From contig DWUW01000143.1 in NCBI GenBank assembly GCA_019120525.1, positions 1 through 18,282 of the forward strand: DNA of 18,282 bases, in the 5' to 3' direction. Position numbers and translations under genes: made by a program. This document shows, piece after piece, positions 1 through 6,584 of this stretch (position 1 is the stretch's first letter; the number at the start of each line of letters is the position of its first letter). Source of the stretch: Candidatus Eisenbergiella stercorigallinarum (lineage in GTDB: Bacteria; Bacillota; Clostridia; Lachnospirales; Lachnospiraceae). The notes under the pieces were generated by a model that was not told the DNA's origin, did no database searches, and saw nothing but the letters and a program-made list of their open reading frames with translations.

Positions 1-834
1 CGGCTGCTGCCCGGTATCGAAGTCGGGAAGACGGTCGGAAACGCGGTCCGGATCCGGCTGGACATACCGGACGGTGCTGTCATATTCATATTCCACCCAG
101 AAGGTGTCGTTCTTTTTGGGGATTTCCCGAAACGCCACGGTCCTGGCCGGTGCGTCCGCAGGGCAAAGGAATACAGGCCGATGCCCGGTATTCAGGATGC
201 GCACGCCGCTTACCGGATCGCATTCCTTCGGGACGGGAAGATGGACCAGATATTCCTTTCCCGGCTCAAAGAACGCATCCTTTACGCGCAGTCCCGCCTT
301 GAGGTGGATGCGGTAGCGCAGGGATCCTTCCTCCTTCAGGAGCCGGATGGTGCGGTCGCGGAACCGGCCGCGGTCCTCCATATCCCGGATAAGCTGCGGA
401 TCCGCCCGGCCCGCAAGGGAAGGATCCACGGCGAGGAGGGTATCCAGAAAGCGGCAGAAGTAGCGTTTCTGGCCTTCCATAAAAATATAGTCTGCCTTTC
501 CTTCCCGTTCCAGGGCGAGGAACTCCTCTTCCGAAAAATCCGGAATCCGGGAGCGGATCAGGGACAGCGCTTCGGAAAAGGAATAAGGATATTCGGAAGG
601 AAGCTGGGAAAGACGGGCGAGTTCCAGCTCAAGGCGGCTTCTTTTCAGCTGCTGTTCTCCGGGCAGGGTAAGATCGGCCCGGTCCGGCCGTTTCAGATAA
701 AAGAGGATCCGTTCGCGCGCTTCCTGCAGGCGGCCTGCCGATACCAGGCGGCGGACGTCTGCGGGAAGGGGAACAAAGAGGGACTGGATGGGTTCGGGCG
801 CAGGCCGGGAGGCCTGTTCTTTTGTAGGGTTCAT
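1..834 (-). CDS. Transglutaminase-like protein, N-terminal part (runs off the left edge)
   Basis: An open frame of 278 codons runs from an ATG at 834 down to base 1 with no stop. AAAGGA precedes the ATG by about five bases. The N-terminal third is charged and helical (VRRLVSAGRLQEARERI, then FSEEEFLALEREGKADYIF around residues 95-115). After about residue 170 it becomes beta-rich (LRYRIHLKAGLRVKDAFF, FWVEYEYDSTVRYV). From memory, this order matches Lachnospiraceae proteins annotated as transglutaminase-domain proteins, in which a helical region and a beta-sandwich precede a Cys-His-Asp transglutaminase core. That core would lie beyond the window, so the catalytic residues cannot be checked. 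No signal peptide or membrane segment is seen, so a cytoplasmic location is likely. It lies downstream of the Cys-rich gene on the same strand, 131 bases away, with its own candidate promoter. The reading frame is certain; the family name is moderate. Confidence 0.7.
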   Translation of the reverse strand, partial: MNPTKEQASRPAPEPIQSLFVPLPADVRRLVSAGRLQEARERILFYLKRPDRADLTLPGEQQLKRSRLELELARLSQLPSEYPYSFSEALSLIRSRIPDFSEEEFLALEREGKADYIFMEGQKRYFCRFLDTLLAVDPSLAGRADPQLIRDMEDRGRFRDRTIRLLKEEGSLRYRIHLKAGLRVKDAFFEPGKEYLVHLPVPKECDPVSGVRILNTGHRPVFLCPADAPARTVAFREIPKKNDTFWVEYEYDSTVRYVQPDPDRVSDRLPDFDTGQQP

Positions 835-855
835 GGCGGTCCTTTCTTCACTGCA

Positions 856-888
856 GGCCGGCTGGCGGCAGGTTTCCCGCCGCCGGCC
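856..888 (-). other. GC-rich leader hairpin ahead of the transglutaminase-like gene
   Basis: GGCCGGC at 856-862 pairs with GCCGGCC at 882-888. After a single bulged T, GGCGG at 864-868 pairs with CCGCC at 877-881, leaving an 8-base loop. The structure lies between the candidate promoter at 910-938 and the ribosome site at about 840-845. There is no T-run, so it is not a canonical terminator. It may affect translation or mRNA stability; that role is inference. Confidence 0.4.
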
Positions 889-909
889 CGGATTGTGCAC
901 TACGCAATC

Positions 910-938
910 ATTGTATCACATCCGTGTCCGCAGGAAAA
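910..938 (-). promoter_or_regulatory. Candidate extended -10 promoter for the transglutaminase-like gene
   Basis: On the minus strand TACAAT (915-910) is preceded directly by TGA, giving an extended -10 (TGnTACAAT). The -35 position 17 bases upstream (TTTTCC, 938-933) is poor, as is common when the -10 is extended. The start point would fall about 65-70 bases before the ATG at 834. Confidence 0.4.
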
Positions 939-965
939 GAATGAAATCGGAAGCCGGAAAGCGGG

Positions 966-1886
966 TCAGCCCTCTATTTCCTCCGTCGCTTCCGGTATGC
1001 CGTCCGTTTCCTCCCGGCAGCAGGCTCCGCAGGAGCAGCAGTCGTTTTTCAGCATTTCCTCATACTTGGGAGGGCCAAGCTCAAGGGGCTTGATGGACAG
1101 GTCGAGCAGGTCCCCGCAGACGAAGTCCAGACAGATGGTATCGTCAGTCGGCCTGGTGCAGGCCTTTGGGACGACCGCCCGCCCTTTGTGGGGGATCCGG
1201 TACTGGGAAAAATATATGGTCTTCAGAAGCACGCTCAGGCCGATGGTAACAGCAGGTTCTTCCGGACAGAAGCAGAGCACCCTGGGGATGGCGATCAGGT
1301 TCAGCCCCTGATGAAGGCCGGTGCTGCCGGGGGCGAAGCCCAGCGTATGGATAATGGCCCGGCCTTCCTGCCCGGTCTCGCGGGCAACGCCATAGGGAGC
1401 GAAGATCTCAAGCTCCACACAGTCCGGATTGGTGTCTTCATCCATGTACGCATAGTCCGCGCAGGAGGGATCAGCAGGCAGATAGACAGCGCTTACGGTC
1501 TGGGTATCCAGGATTTTTCCCGAGCAGTCATATAAGGTGAGGAAGAAGGTTATCTGAAGATCCGTCAGGGTGACCAGATAGCAGTTCGGACGGCCGGCAA
1601 TGGGGACGGCGCCCGCTTCGCAGCCTTCTGTCCCGGGACCGAAGGCGATATCCATGACCTGTACGGAAATGCGGTCTATGTTGGGGACGGCCGTATCAAG
1701 CGGGACGTTTCTGCAGAGGTTGATCCCGAGCTCGTCGTAGACCACGGGAGTGAGGACGGTCAGACAGTCGGGTTCCCCGCAGAGAGGGTCCGTGCAGACG
1801 TCGAGACATTTTCCCTCCCGGTCGATCCCGCAGCTGACATATCTTTTGGAGCAGCATTTACATTTGCTATTTTTGCTGGAGGGCAT
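966..1886 (-). CDS. Cysteine-rich protein of unknown function, 306 aa
   Basis: The ATG at 1886 is preceded by AAGGAG eight bases upstream, so the start is well supported. I count 24 cysteines, concentrated at the ends: KCKCC plus four more Cys within the first 40 residues, and CCSCGACC near residues 280-290. The middle (about residues 45-255) is beta-rich and hydrophobic with scattered Cys, for example YLVTLTDLQITFFLTLYDC. There is no signal peptide, lipobox or membrane helix. End-placed Cys clusters around a beta core suggest either metal binding or a disulfide-crosslinked shell such as a spore coat or exosporium protein, but I recognise no family. It is divergent from the coiled-coil gene at 2004 across 117 bases and upstream of the transglutaminase-like gene. 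Transglutaminases crosslink coat proteins in some Bacillota, so the pairing is suggestive only. Confidence 0.85.
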   Translation of the reverse strand: MPSSKNSKCKCCSKRYVSCGIDREGKCLDVCTDPLCGEPDCLTVLTPVVYDELGINLCRNVPLDTAVPNIDRISVQVMDIAFGPGTEGCEAGAVPIAGRPNCYLVTLTDLQITFFLTLYDCSGKILDTQTVSAVYLPADPSCADYAYMDEDTNPDCVELEIFAPYGVARETGQEGRAIIHTLGFAPGSTGLHQGLNLIAIPRVLCFCPEEPAVTIGLSVLLKTIYFSQYRIPHKGRAVVPKACTRPTDDTICLDFVCGDLLDLSIKPLELGPPKYEEMLKNDCCSCGACCREETDGIPEATEEIEG

Positions 1887-1931
1887 AAGGAACGCTCCTT
1901 ATCATTTCTTACTCTATCTTATGCTTCCTGA

Positions 1932-1966
1932 TTCTTTTTGTTCGGCTCCGTGAATATATTTATGGT
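1932..1966 (+). promoter_or_regulatory. Weak candidate promoter(s) for the coiled-coil gene
   Basis: Two overlapping options exist in the divergent intergenic region. TTGTTC (1938-1943) stands 17 bases before TATGGT (1961-1966), and TTCTTT (1932-1937) stands 17 bases before TATATT (1955-1960). Both are imperfect. I found no convincing promoter for the divergent minus-strand gene in the same gap. Confidence 0.3.
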
Positions 1967-2003
1967 GTGGCCTGGCAATGGGCCGCGGGCATGGAGGGAA
2001 AAA

Positions 2004-2885
2004 ATGGCATATCAGATCTTTGAGACGGCGGACGGGCAGAGGACGGCGCTGTACGCGCAGGGAAATTCCGTTTTCTCCTGCCGGCTTCCTTTTATGAGAG
2101 GAGCGGCCCCGAGAGAGCTTCGGACAGATTATCTGGCGCATCTGGACGCCGTCCTGTTTAGGGATTCGGTCTGTTTTGTCTATGAAAATCTGGGACATCA
2201 GGTGATCATAGATACCCTGGGCGATTCCCCGGCCCGGATCCTGCTGGCGGATATACCGGACGGATACCGGTTTGAAAGTCTGCGGCTTGCCGCGAGGGAG
2301 AATGGCCTGTATCTCTTTTACCAGATATGCGGAAAAGGGGAGAAGGCCGGGCTTTATGTCTGTATGCCTTACCGGGAAGAGGTATGGGGGACCGTATTGG
2401 AAGGGCAGGAGGGGAACTGGATGACAGAGCCGGTCCGGACAAAGGAGGGGACGGGGCTGCTCTGTCTGGACAGACGGACGGGAAAGCTGCGGCTTTATGA
2501 CTGGAATGGGGATGCGGATTTTAAGGAACGTCCTCTGATGGAAGAGGCGGAGCACAGGCGTCAGACGGAGGCGCTGCAGGCCTCCTGGAAGGAGGAAAAG
2601 GCTGCGTGGCAGGAAGAAAAGGTTGGCTGGCAGCGGGAGAAAGCCGCCTGGCAGCAGGAAAAGGAGGAACGCCTGATCCAGTGCAGGAAGGAATATGAGA
2701 GCCGGGTGGAACGGCTGCGGGCGGAATACGAGGGAAAACTGGCCAGATGCCGGGAGGGCTATGAGCTTCAGCTGGGACAGGCGAAGAAGCAATATGACGA
2801 ACTGGCGCGGACTGCCGTGAAGCTGCAGCAGGTCGGACGGAAGTGGCGGGATAAATACTTTGGGCGGATCGAAGAAAAAGCTTGA
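2004..2885 (+). CDS. Unrecognised protein with a C-terminal Trp-heptad coiled coil, 293 aa
   Basis: I chose the ATG at 2004 because GGAGGG lies five bases upstream. An in-frame ATG at 1938 would add 22 residues but has no ribosome site. Residues 1 to about 175 are predicted beta-rich, with short strands such as VCFVYENLGHQVIIDTLG and NGLYLFYQICG. I recognise no domain there. From about residue 180 the chain becomes a long charged helix. Trp195, 202, 209 and 216 fall exactly seven residues apart within repeats of the form W-Q-x-E-K-x-x, so the helix should be a coiled coil with Trp at one heptad position. Helical character continues to the basic C-terminus. There is no signal peptide or membrane segment, so it is probably cytoplasmic and oligomeric. 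Its stop codon overlaps the -35 box of the tRNA-Val promoter. Confidence 0.85.
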   Translation: MAYQIFETADGQRTALYAQGNSVFSCRLPFMRGAAPRELRTDYLAHLDAVLFRDSVCFVYENLGHQVIIDTLGDSPARILLADIPDGYRFESLRLAARENGLYLFYQICGKGEKAGLYVCMPYREEVWGTVLEGQEGNWMTEPVRTKEGTGLLCLDRRTGKLRLYDWNGDADFKERPLMEEAEHRRQTEALQASWKEEKAAWQEEKVGWQREKAAWQQEKEERLIQCRKEYESRVERLRAEYEGKLARCREGYELQLGQAKKQYDELARTAVKLQQVGRKWRDKYFGRIEEKA

Positions 2886-2910
2886 AATTTTTCCTGCTCT
2901 TTGTTAGAAT
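2882..2910 (+). promoter_or_regulatory. Promoter of tRNA-Val
   Basis: TTGAAA at 2882-2887, a 17-base spacer and TAGAAT at 2905-2910 give five of six consensus matches at each box. The tRNA begins nine bases after the -10, so transcription starts almost at its 5' end. The -35 overlaps the stop codon of the upstream gene. Confidence 0.8.
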
Positions 2911-2918
2911 ATCCGCAT

Positions 2919-2991
2919 GGAGATATAGCTCAGCTGGGAGAGCATTTGCTTGACGTGTAAAGGGTCGCAGGTTCGAGTCCTGTTGTCTCCA
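2919..2991 (+). tRNA. tRNA-Val (anticodon GAC)
   Basis: This is a complete 73-base cloverleaf. The acceptor arm GGAGATA pairs with TGTCTCC (one G-T), followed by discriminator A2991. The D arm is GCTC/GAGC. The anticodon stem TTTGC/GTAAA (one G-T) encloses the loop TTGACGT, giving anticodon GAC. The T arm has the loop TTCGAGT. It reads valine codon GUC. The bases after A2991 are TCCG, so CCA is not encoded and must be added by the CCA-adding enzyme. It has its own promoter and terminator. Confidence 0.96.
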
Positions 2992-2998
2992 TCCGAAG

Positions 2999-3040
2999 AG
3001 CGGATATGTTCCCGATTGACGGGAATGTATCCGCTTTTTC
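2999..3040 (+). terminator. Rho-independent terminator after tRNA-Val
   Basis: AGCGGATA pairs with TATCCGCT. Inside this is a TG/TG mismatch and then TTCCCG paired with CGGGAA around a five-base loop. A run of T follows at 3035-3039. It starts eight bases after the tRNA 3' end. Confidence 0.92.
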
Positions 3041-3076
3041 TCGGCTGTGCTGGATACTTTGACAGGGAGGTAATCT

Positions 3077-4477
3077 ATGAATCTGACAATAGAGACCGGC
3101 GTGCCGGCCATAACCGTTTTCCTGCAGGGGCTTCTGAGCTTTTTCTCGCCCTGCGTGCTGCCGCTGGTGCCGCTGTATGTGAGTTACCTGGCGGGAGGGG
3201 CGCAGCGGGTGGATGCGGATGGGACGATCCATTATCCGAGGAAAAAGATCCTCGTGAATACCCTGTTTTTCGTGATCGGGGTCAGCTTCACCTTTTTCCT
3301 GCTGGGGTTCGGCTTTACCGCGCTGGGACGTTTTTTTACCGATAACCGGATCTGGTTTGCGCGGATCAGCGGCATTGTCATGATCCTGTTCGGCCTGTAT
3401 CAGCTGGGGCTGTTCGGCCGTTCCGGCGCGATCGAACGGGAGCACAGGCTTCCCTTCCGGCTGGATCGTTTTTCCATGAATCCCTTTGTGGCGCTGCTTC
3501 TGGGCTTTACCTTCAGCTTTGCCTGGACGCCCTGCGTGGGGCCGACGCTTGCCAGCGTACTGCTGATGGCGTCTTCCTCCGCTTCGGCGGGCAGGGGATA
3601 TCTGCTGATCGGCGTCTATACCCTGGGGTTTGTCCTGCCGTTCCTTGCCGTCGGCCTGTTTACGGGTACTGTGCTGGATTTCTTCCGCAGGAAGCGGAAT
3701 GTGGTCAGGTACACGGTGAAGATCGGCGCGGTGCTCCTGCTCCTGATGGGAATCATGACGCTGACCGGCTTCATGAACGGCATCACCGGGTATCTCTCCC
3801 GGATCTCCCCGGGCGGGGCCGCCTCTGTGGAAGAGACGGGTGAACAGCAGGAGGCTGAAGCACAGGAGGAGACGGACGGACAGCAGGAGGCCGGAGCGCA
3901 GGGAGAGACGGACGGCGCGGAGGCCGGAGAAGCCTCCGCGGCGGAAAGCGGGGAAGCGCCTTCCCCTGCGGACGAAAGCGAAGAGGAGTCAGAACGGGAA
4001 GAGATTCCTGCGTATGATTTTACCCTGACGGACCAGTATGGAAATACGCATACTTTTTCCGACTATAAGGGAAAGACGGTATTCCTGAATTTCTGGGCCA
4101 CCTGGTGCCCGCCCTGCAAGAGCGAGATGCCGGATATCCAGGCCCTGTATGAAAAATACGGGGAAAACGAAGGGAATCTCATCGTGCTTGGCGTGGCAAA
4201 TCCAAAAACAGAAGAAGCGCCGAACAATCAGGACGGCACCATCGAAGAGGTGGCTGCTTACCTGGAGGAAAACGGGCTGACCTTCCCGGTGGTGATGGAT
4301 ACCACGGGAGAGCTGTTTTACTGGTACGGGATCAGCGCCTTCCCCACCACCTTCATGATCGACGCCAACGGAAATGTGTACGGCTACGTGTCCGGAGCGC
4401 TGACGGCGGATATTATGGAAAGCATCGTGACGCAGACCATGGAAAGCGTGGGACAGGAAAGCGCGGAGGAAGGCTGA
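3077..4477 (+). CDS. CcdA-type thiol transporter fused to a TlpA/ResA-like thioredoxin, 466 aa
   Basis: CcdA/DsbD-family membrane proteins carry reducing power from cytoplasmic thioredoxin across the membrane, and TlpA/ResA-like domains use it outside to reduce disulfides. Residues 1-240 form the CcdA part with about six membrane segments. The transport cysteines sit in SFFSPCVLP (Cys26) and WTPCVGP (Cys153). Residues about 245-310 are an acidic Glu/Ala/Gly/Gln linker with an internal repeat. Residues about 312-460 are the thioredoxin-fold domain with W343-C-P-P-C347 and cis-Pro423 in AFPTTFMID. The start has AGGGAGG six bases upstream. No clear promoter lies between the tRNA terminator and this gene. 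No cytochrome c, ResB/C or MsrAB gene is adjacent, so the outer substrate is open; in cytochrome-poor anaerobes, methionine sulfoxide reduction or thiol homeostasis is plausible. A bidirectional terminator follows. Confidence 0.93.
   Translation: MNLTIETGVPAITVFLQGLLSFFSPCVLPLVPLYVSYLAGGAQRVDADGTIHYPRKKILVNTLFFVIGVSFTFFLLGFGFTALGRFFTDNRIWFARISGIVMILFGLYQLGLFGRSGAIEREHRLPFRLDRFSMNPFVALLLGFTFSFAWTPCVGPTLASVLLMASSSASAGRGYLLIGVYTLGFVLPFLAVGLFTGTVLDFFRRKRNVVRYTVKIGAVLLLLMGIMTLTGFMNGITGYLSRISPGGAASVEETGEQQEAEAQEETDGQQEAGAQGETDGAEAGEASAAESGEAPSPADESEEESEREEIPAYDFTLTDQYGNTHTFSDYKGKTVFLNFWATWCPPCKSEMPDIQALYEKYGENEGNLIVLGVANPKTEEAPNNQDGTIEEVAAYLEENGLTFPVVMDTTGELFYWYGISAFPTTFMIDANGNVYGYVSGALTADIMESIVTQTMESVGQESAEEG
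3845..3916 (+). repeat. Imperfect 36-bp tandem duplication in the acidic linker
   Basis: Two in-frame 36-base copies (3845-3880 and 3881-3916) each begin CAGCAGGAGG and end GAGACGGACGG. They encode Q-Q-E-A-E-A-Q-E-E-T-D-G and Q-Q-E-A-G-A-Q-G-E-T-D-G. They lengthen the linker between the membrane and thioredoxin domains. Confidence 0.85.
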
Positions 4478-4518
4478 GGAAAACGGAGGGAAGACCGCGA
4501 AGAACCAGGAAGTAAGAA

Positions 4519-4567
4519 AAAAAGCGATCGGAACGCATCCGGATAGATGCGCTGCCAATCGCTTTTT
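4519..4567. terminator. Bidirectional terminator between the ccdA-like gene and asnA
   Basis: AAAAAGCGAT at 4519-4528 is an exact inverted repeat of ATCGCTTTTT at 4558-4567, and an inner CGCATC/GATGCG stem lies between them. A-run/T-run symmetry lets it terminate both converging genes. It begins about 40 bases after the plus-strand stop and ends four bases after the asnA stop. Confidence 0.9.
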
Positions 4568-4571
4568 GATT

Positions 4572-5582
4572 TTACAAAAGATGAATGCCGTTCCTTTCCG
4601 CCTCATCCGCGATCTCCCGGGGCCAGAGGGAGGACTGCACCTCCCCGATGTGCGCTTTCCGGAGGAAGAACATGCAGATGCGGGACTGGCCGATGCCGCC
4701 GCCGATGGTAAAGGGAAGCTGTTCTTCGATGACCGCCTTCTGGAAGGGAAGCTGCGCCCGCTCCGGGCAGCCTGCCTTTTCCAGCTGGGAAAGCAGGGCG
4801 TCCTTATCCACGCGGATCCCCATGGAGGAAAGCTCAAGGGCGATATCCAGAACCGGATAATAAACCACGATATCCGCGTTCAGCGACCAGTCGTCATAGT
4901 CCGGGGCGCGCCCGTCGTGCCGCTGCCCGGATTCCAGGAGATCTCCGATCTGCATGATGCAGACCGCGCCCTTCGCCTTCGCGATGTAATATTCCCGTTC
5001 CTTTGGCGTGTAGTCCGGAAACATATTTTCCAGTTCCTGGGTCGTAATGAAGAAAATATCGTGGGGCAGGATCTCTTCTATGTAGTCATACTGGATGGAC
5101 ATGTATTTTTCGGTCTTTCTGAGCACCTTGTATACGCTGCGCACCACATCCTTCAGGGTATCCAGATTCCGGTCCTGCCTGGAAATGATCTTTTCCCAGT
5201 CCCACTGGTCCACATAGATGGAGTGGATATTGTCCGTGACCTCATCCCGGCGGATGGCGCTCATATCCGTATAGAGCCCTTCGCCCTCGCAGAAGCCATA
5301 TTTTTTCAGCGCGTAGCGCTTCCACTTGGCCAGGGACTGCACCACCTGCGCCTCATATTCATCCTGCTCCTTAATGCCGAAGGAAACGGGCCGCTCGATG
5401 CCGTTCAGGTTGTCGTTCATGCCGGAAGCCGGGTCCACGAACAGCGGCGCGGACACGCGCAGCAGGTTCAGCCGTTCTGCCAGCAGCCTCTGAAAGAAAT
5501 CCTTCACCGTCTTGATCCCTACCTGGGTATCGTGCAGGGACAGGGCGGATTCATAATTTTTCGGAATTTTCAAATGTTCCAT
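4572..5582 (-). CDS. asnA: Aspartate--ammonia ligase (asparagine synthetase A)
   Basis: AsnA makes asparagine from aspartate, ammonia and ATP in the cytoplasm; it is related to class II aminoacyl-tRNA synthetases. The sequence shows the family's signatures in order: IPKNYESALSLHDTQVGIK at the N-terminus, LNLLRVSAPLFV, SGMNDNLNGIERPVSF, the QWDWEK segment, and a C-terminal TIGGGIGQSRICMFFLRKAHIGEVQ block that matches the class II motif 3 Gly/Arg region. With the ATG at 5582 the product is 336 residues, close to the family's roughly 330. AGAGG lies about five bases upstream. In-frame ATGs at 5609 and 5630 would add 9 or 16 residues unlike family N-termini and lack good ribosome sites. It is a single-gene unit with its own promoter and a shared bidirectional terminator. 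Confidence 0.97.
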   Translation of the reverse strand: MEHLKIPKNYESALSLHDTQVGIKTVKDFFQRLLAERLNLLRVSAPLFVDPASGMNDNLNGIERPVSFGIKEQDEYEAQVVQSLAKWKRYALKKYGFCEGEGLYTDMSAIRRDEVTDNIHSIYVDQWDWEKIISRQDRNLDTLKDVVRSVYKVLRKTEKYMSIQYDYIEEILPHDIFFITTQELENMFPDYTPKEREYYIAKAKGAVCIMQIGDLLESGQRHDGRAPDYDDWSLNADIVVYYPVLDIALELSSMGIRVDKDALLSQLEKAGCPERAQLPFQKAVIEEQLPFTIGGGIGQSRICMFFLRKAHIGEVQSSLWPREIADEAERNGIHLL

Positions 5583-5656
5583 ATCTGCCTCTTTTACCTC
5601 TTTTTTCATGTCATACGGCGGCGTATCCATCCGGAAGGATGCCTGCCACGCTATCT

Positions 5657-5685
5657 ATATTAAGCCTCTCCCGTCTGCCTGTCAA
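5657..5685 (-). promoter_or_regulatory. Promoter of asnA
   Basis: On the minus strand a perfect TTGACA (5685-5680), a 17-base spacer and TAATAT (5662-5657) are present. Transcription would start near 5650, giving a leader of roughly 65-70 bases before the ATG at 5582. I saw no T-box-like structure in this short leader. Confidence 0.8.
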
Positions 5686-5744
5686 TGAAAAAACGGTTTT
5701 GGAAGGCCTGCCTGAGACCCGGGCTTTGGTCCGCCGCTTCCCCG

Positions 5745-6584
5745 CTACAGAATGCCCGCCGCCCGCGTCAGGAGAAAAACGGCCATCAGGGCAGGCTGGT
5801 GGATCATATAGATGGGGAGGGTATGCCGGCCGATGGATTCCAGGGGAGCGCACAGGCTCCTTCGCCCGATATGCAAAAGAAGAGCGGCCGGCTGGAGACC
5901 CTTCTTCCCGGAAAGGCAGCGGAAAGTGAAAAAACCGCTCCAGAACAGGAAGATCCAGGGAAGAAGGGCGAAATAATCGGTGGAAAAGAAGCCGGGCCAG
6001 GGAAATCCCAGGACCATCATAAAAGCGCCCTGATACAGGAAATCAGGAAGGGCGATCAGGCGGAAGCCTTCAAAACCGAGCCAGCCGGAGGATACCTCCC
6101 TTGTCAGGAAAAAAAGAAGCAGGCAGCCGACGAGGCCGACAGGGCCTGGAAGGCGCGTAAAGAGCGGGTAAAGGGGAACAGTAAGCAGCACAGCCAGGCC
6201 GAAGAAGCTTAAAACGCCCATCAGGATCAGGGATTCCGGCATGACAAGAGCGGTGGCGGCAGTGACCAGCAGGCCGCAGACGGAAAGCAGCAGGCCGCGC
6301 TTTACCCGCTTTTTGACGTCAAAGCGGCCAAGGCAGAAACAGAAGCCGGACAGAAAGATGAAGATCCAGCAGATCCCCTGCTGCCACAGATAACCGGGAA
6401 GACCGCGGTAGCCGGGGATATTGGCGCCGTACAGATAGACCAGATCGTAGGCTCCGTGATAGGCGATCATGGAGAGAAGATTGAAGCCCCGAAGCAGATC
6501 CAGCCCGGGAAGCCGGGACGCCCAGGCGGTATTGGAAGCGCTCCGGCCATGGCCGGACAGAAGGGAAGAAATCGCCGGTTTCAC
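5745..6584 (-). CDS. Membrane acyltransferase, DUF1624/HGSNAT-catalytic type, 279 aa
   Basis: The protein is nearly all membrane helices, about eight. Its first helix carries RLPGLDLLRGFNLLSMIAYH (Arg24, Asp29, Arg32, His43) followed by Asp47. This is the signature of the heparan-alpha-glucosaminide N-acetyltransferase catalytic family (DUF1624), in which a membrane His relays acetyl from cytosolic acetyl-CoA to an amino sugar on the other side. A C-terminal G-R-H-T-L-P-I-Y-M-I-H-Q-P segment resembles the closing motif of membrane acyltransferases. The start is GTG at 6584 with GGAGG six bases upstream, lying inside the end of the yfhO-like gene. The two genes overlap as GTGA, so they should be translationally coupled. 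I infer that the acceptor is a sugar or polymer handled by the two upstream genes. The family call is fairly firm; the substrate is inferred. Confidence 0.85.
   Translation of the reverse strand: MKPAISSLLSGHGRSASNTAWASRLPGLDLLRGFNLLSMIAYHGAYDLVYLYGANIPGYRGLPGYLWQQGICWIFIFLSGFCFCLGRFDVKKRVKRGLLLSVCGLLVTAATALVMPESLILMGVLSFFGLAVLLTVPLYPLFTRLPGPVGLVGCLLLFFLTREVSSGWLGFEGFRLIALPDFLYQGAFMMVLGFPWPGFFSTDYFALLPWIFLFWSGFFTFRCLSGKKGLQPAALLLHIGRRSLCAPLESIGRHTLPIYMIHQPALMAVFLLTRAAGIL

Noticed and set aside
181..1311. 376-codon plus-strand frame
   Set aside because: It runs across two minus-strand genes and the gap between them, has no ribosome site, and has a composition typical of an antisense shadow.
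3059..3064. TTGACA just ahead of the CcdA-thioredoxin gene
   Set aside because: It overlaps the ribosome site, and a matching -10 would fall inside the coding region where none is seen.
5583..5640. T-box or other riboswitch in the asnA leader
   Set aside because: The leader is only about 65-70 bases, too short for a T-box, and no specifier or antiterminator elements were seen.
4566..5663. 365-codon plus-strand frame opposite asnA
   Set aside because: asnA on the other strand is an unmistakable family match with its own promoter; this frame is a shadow.
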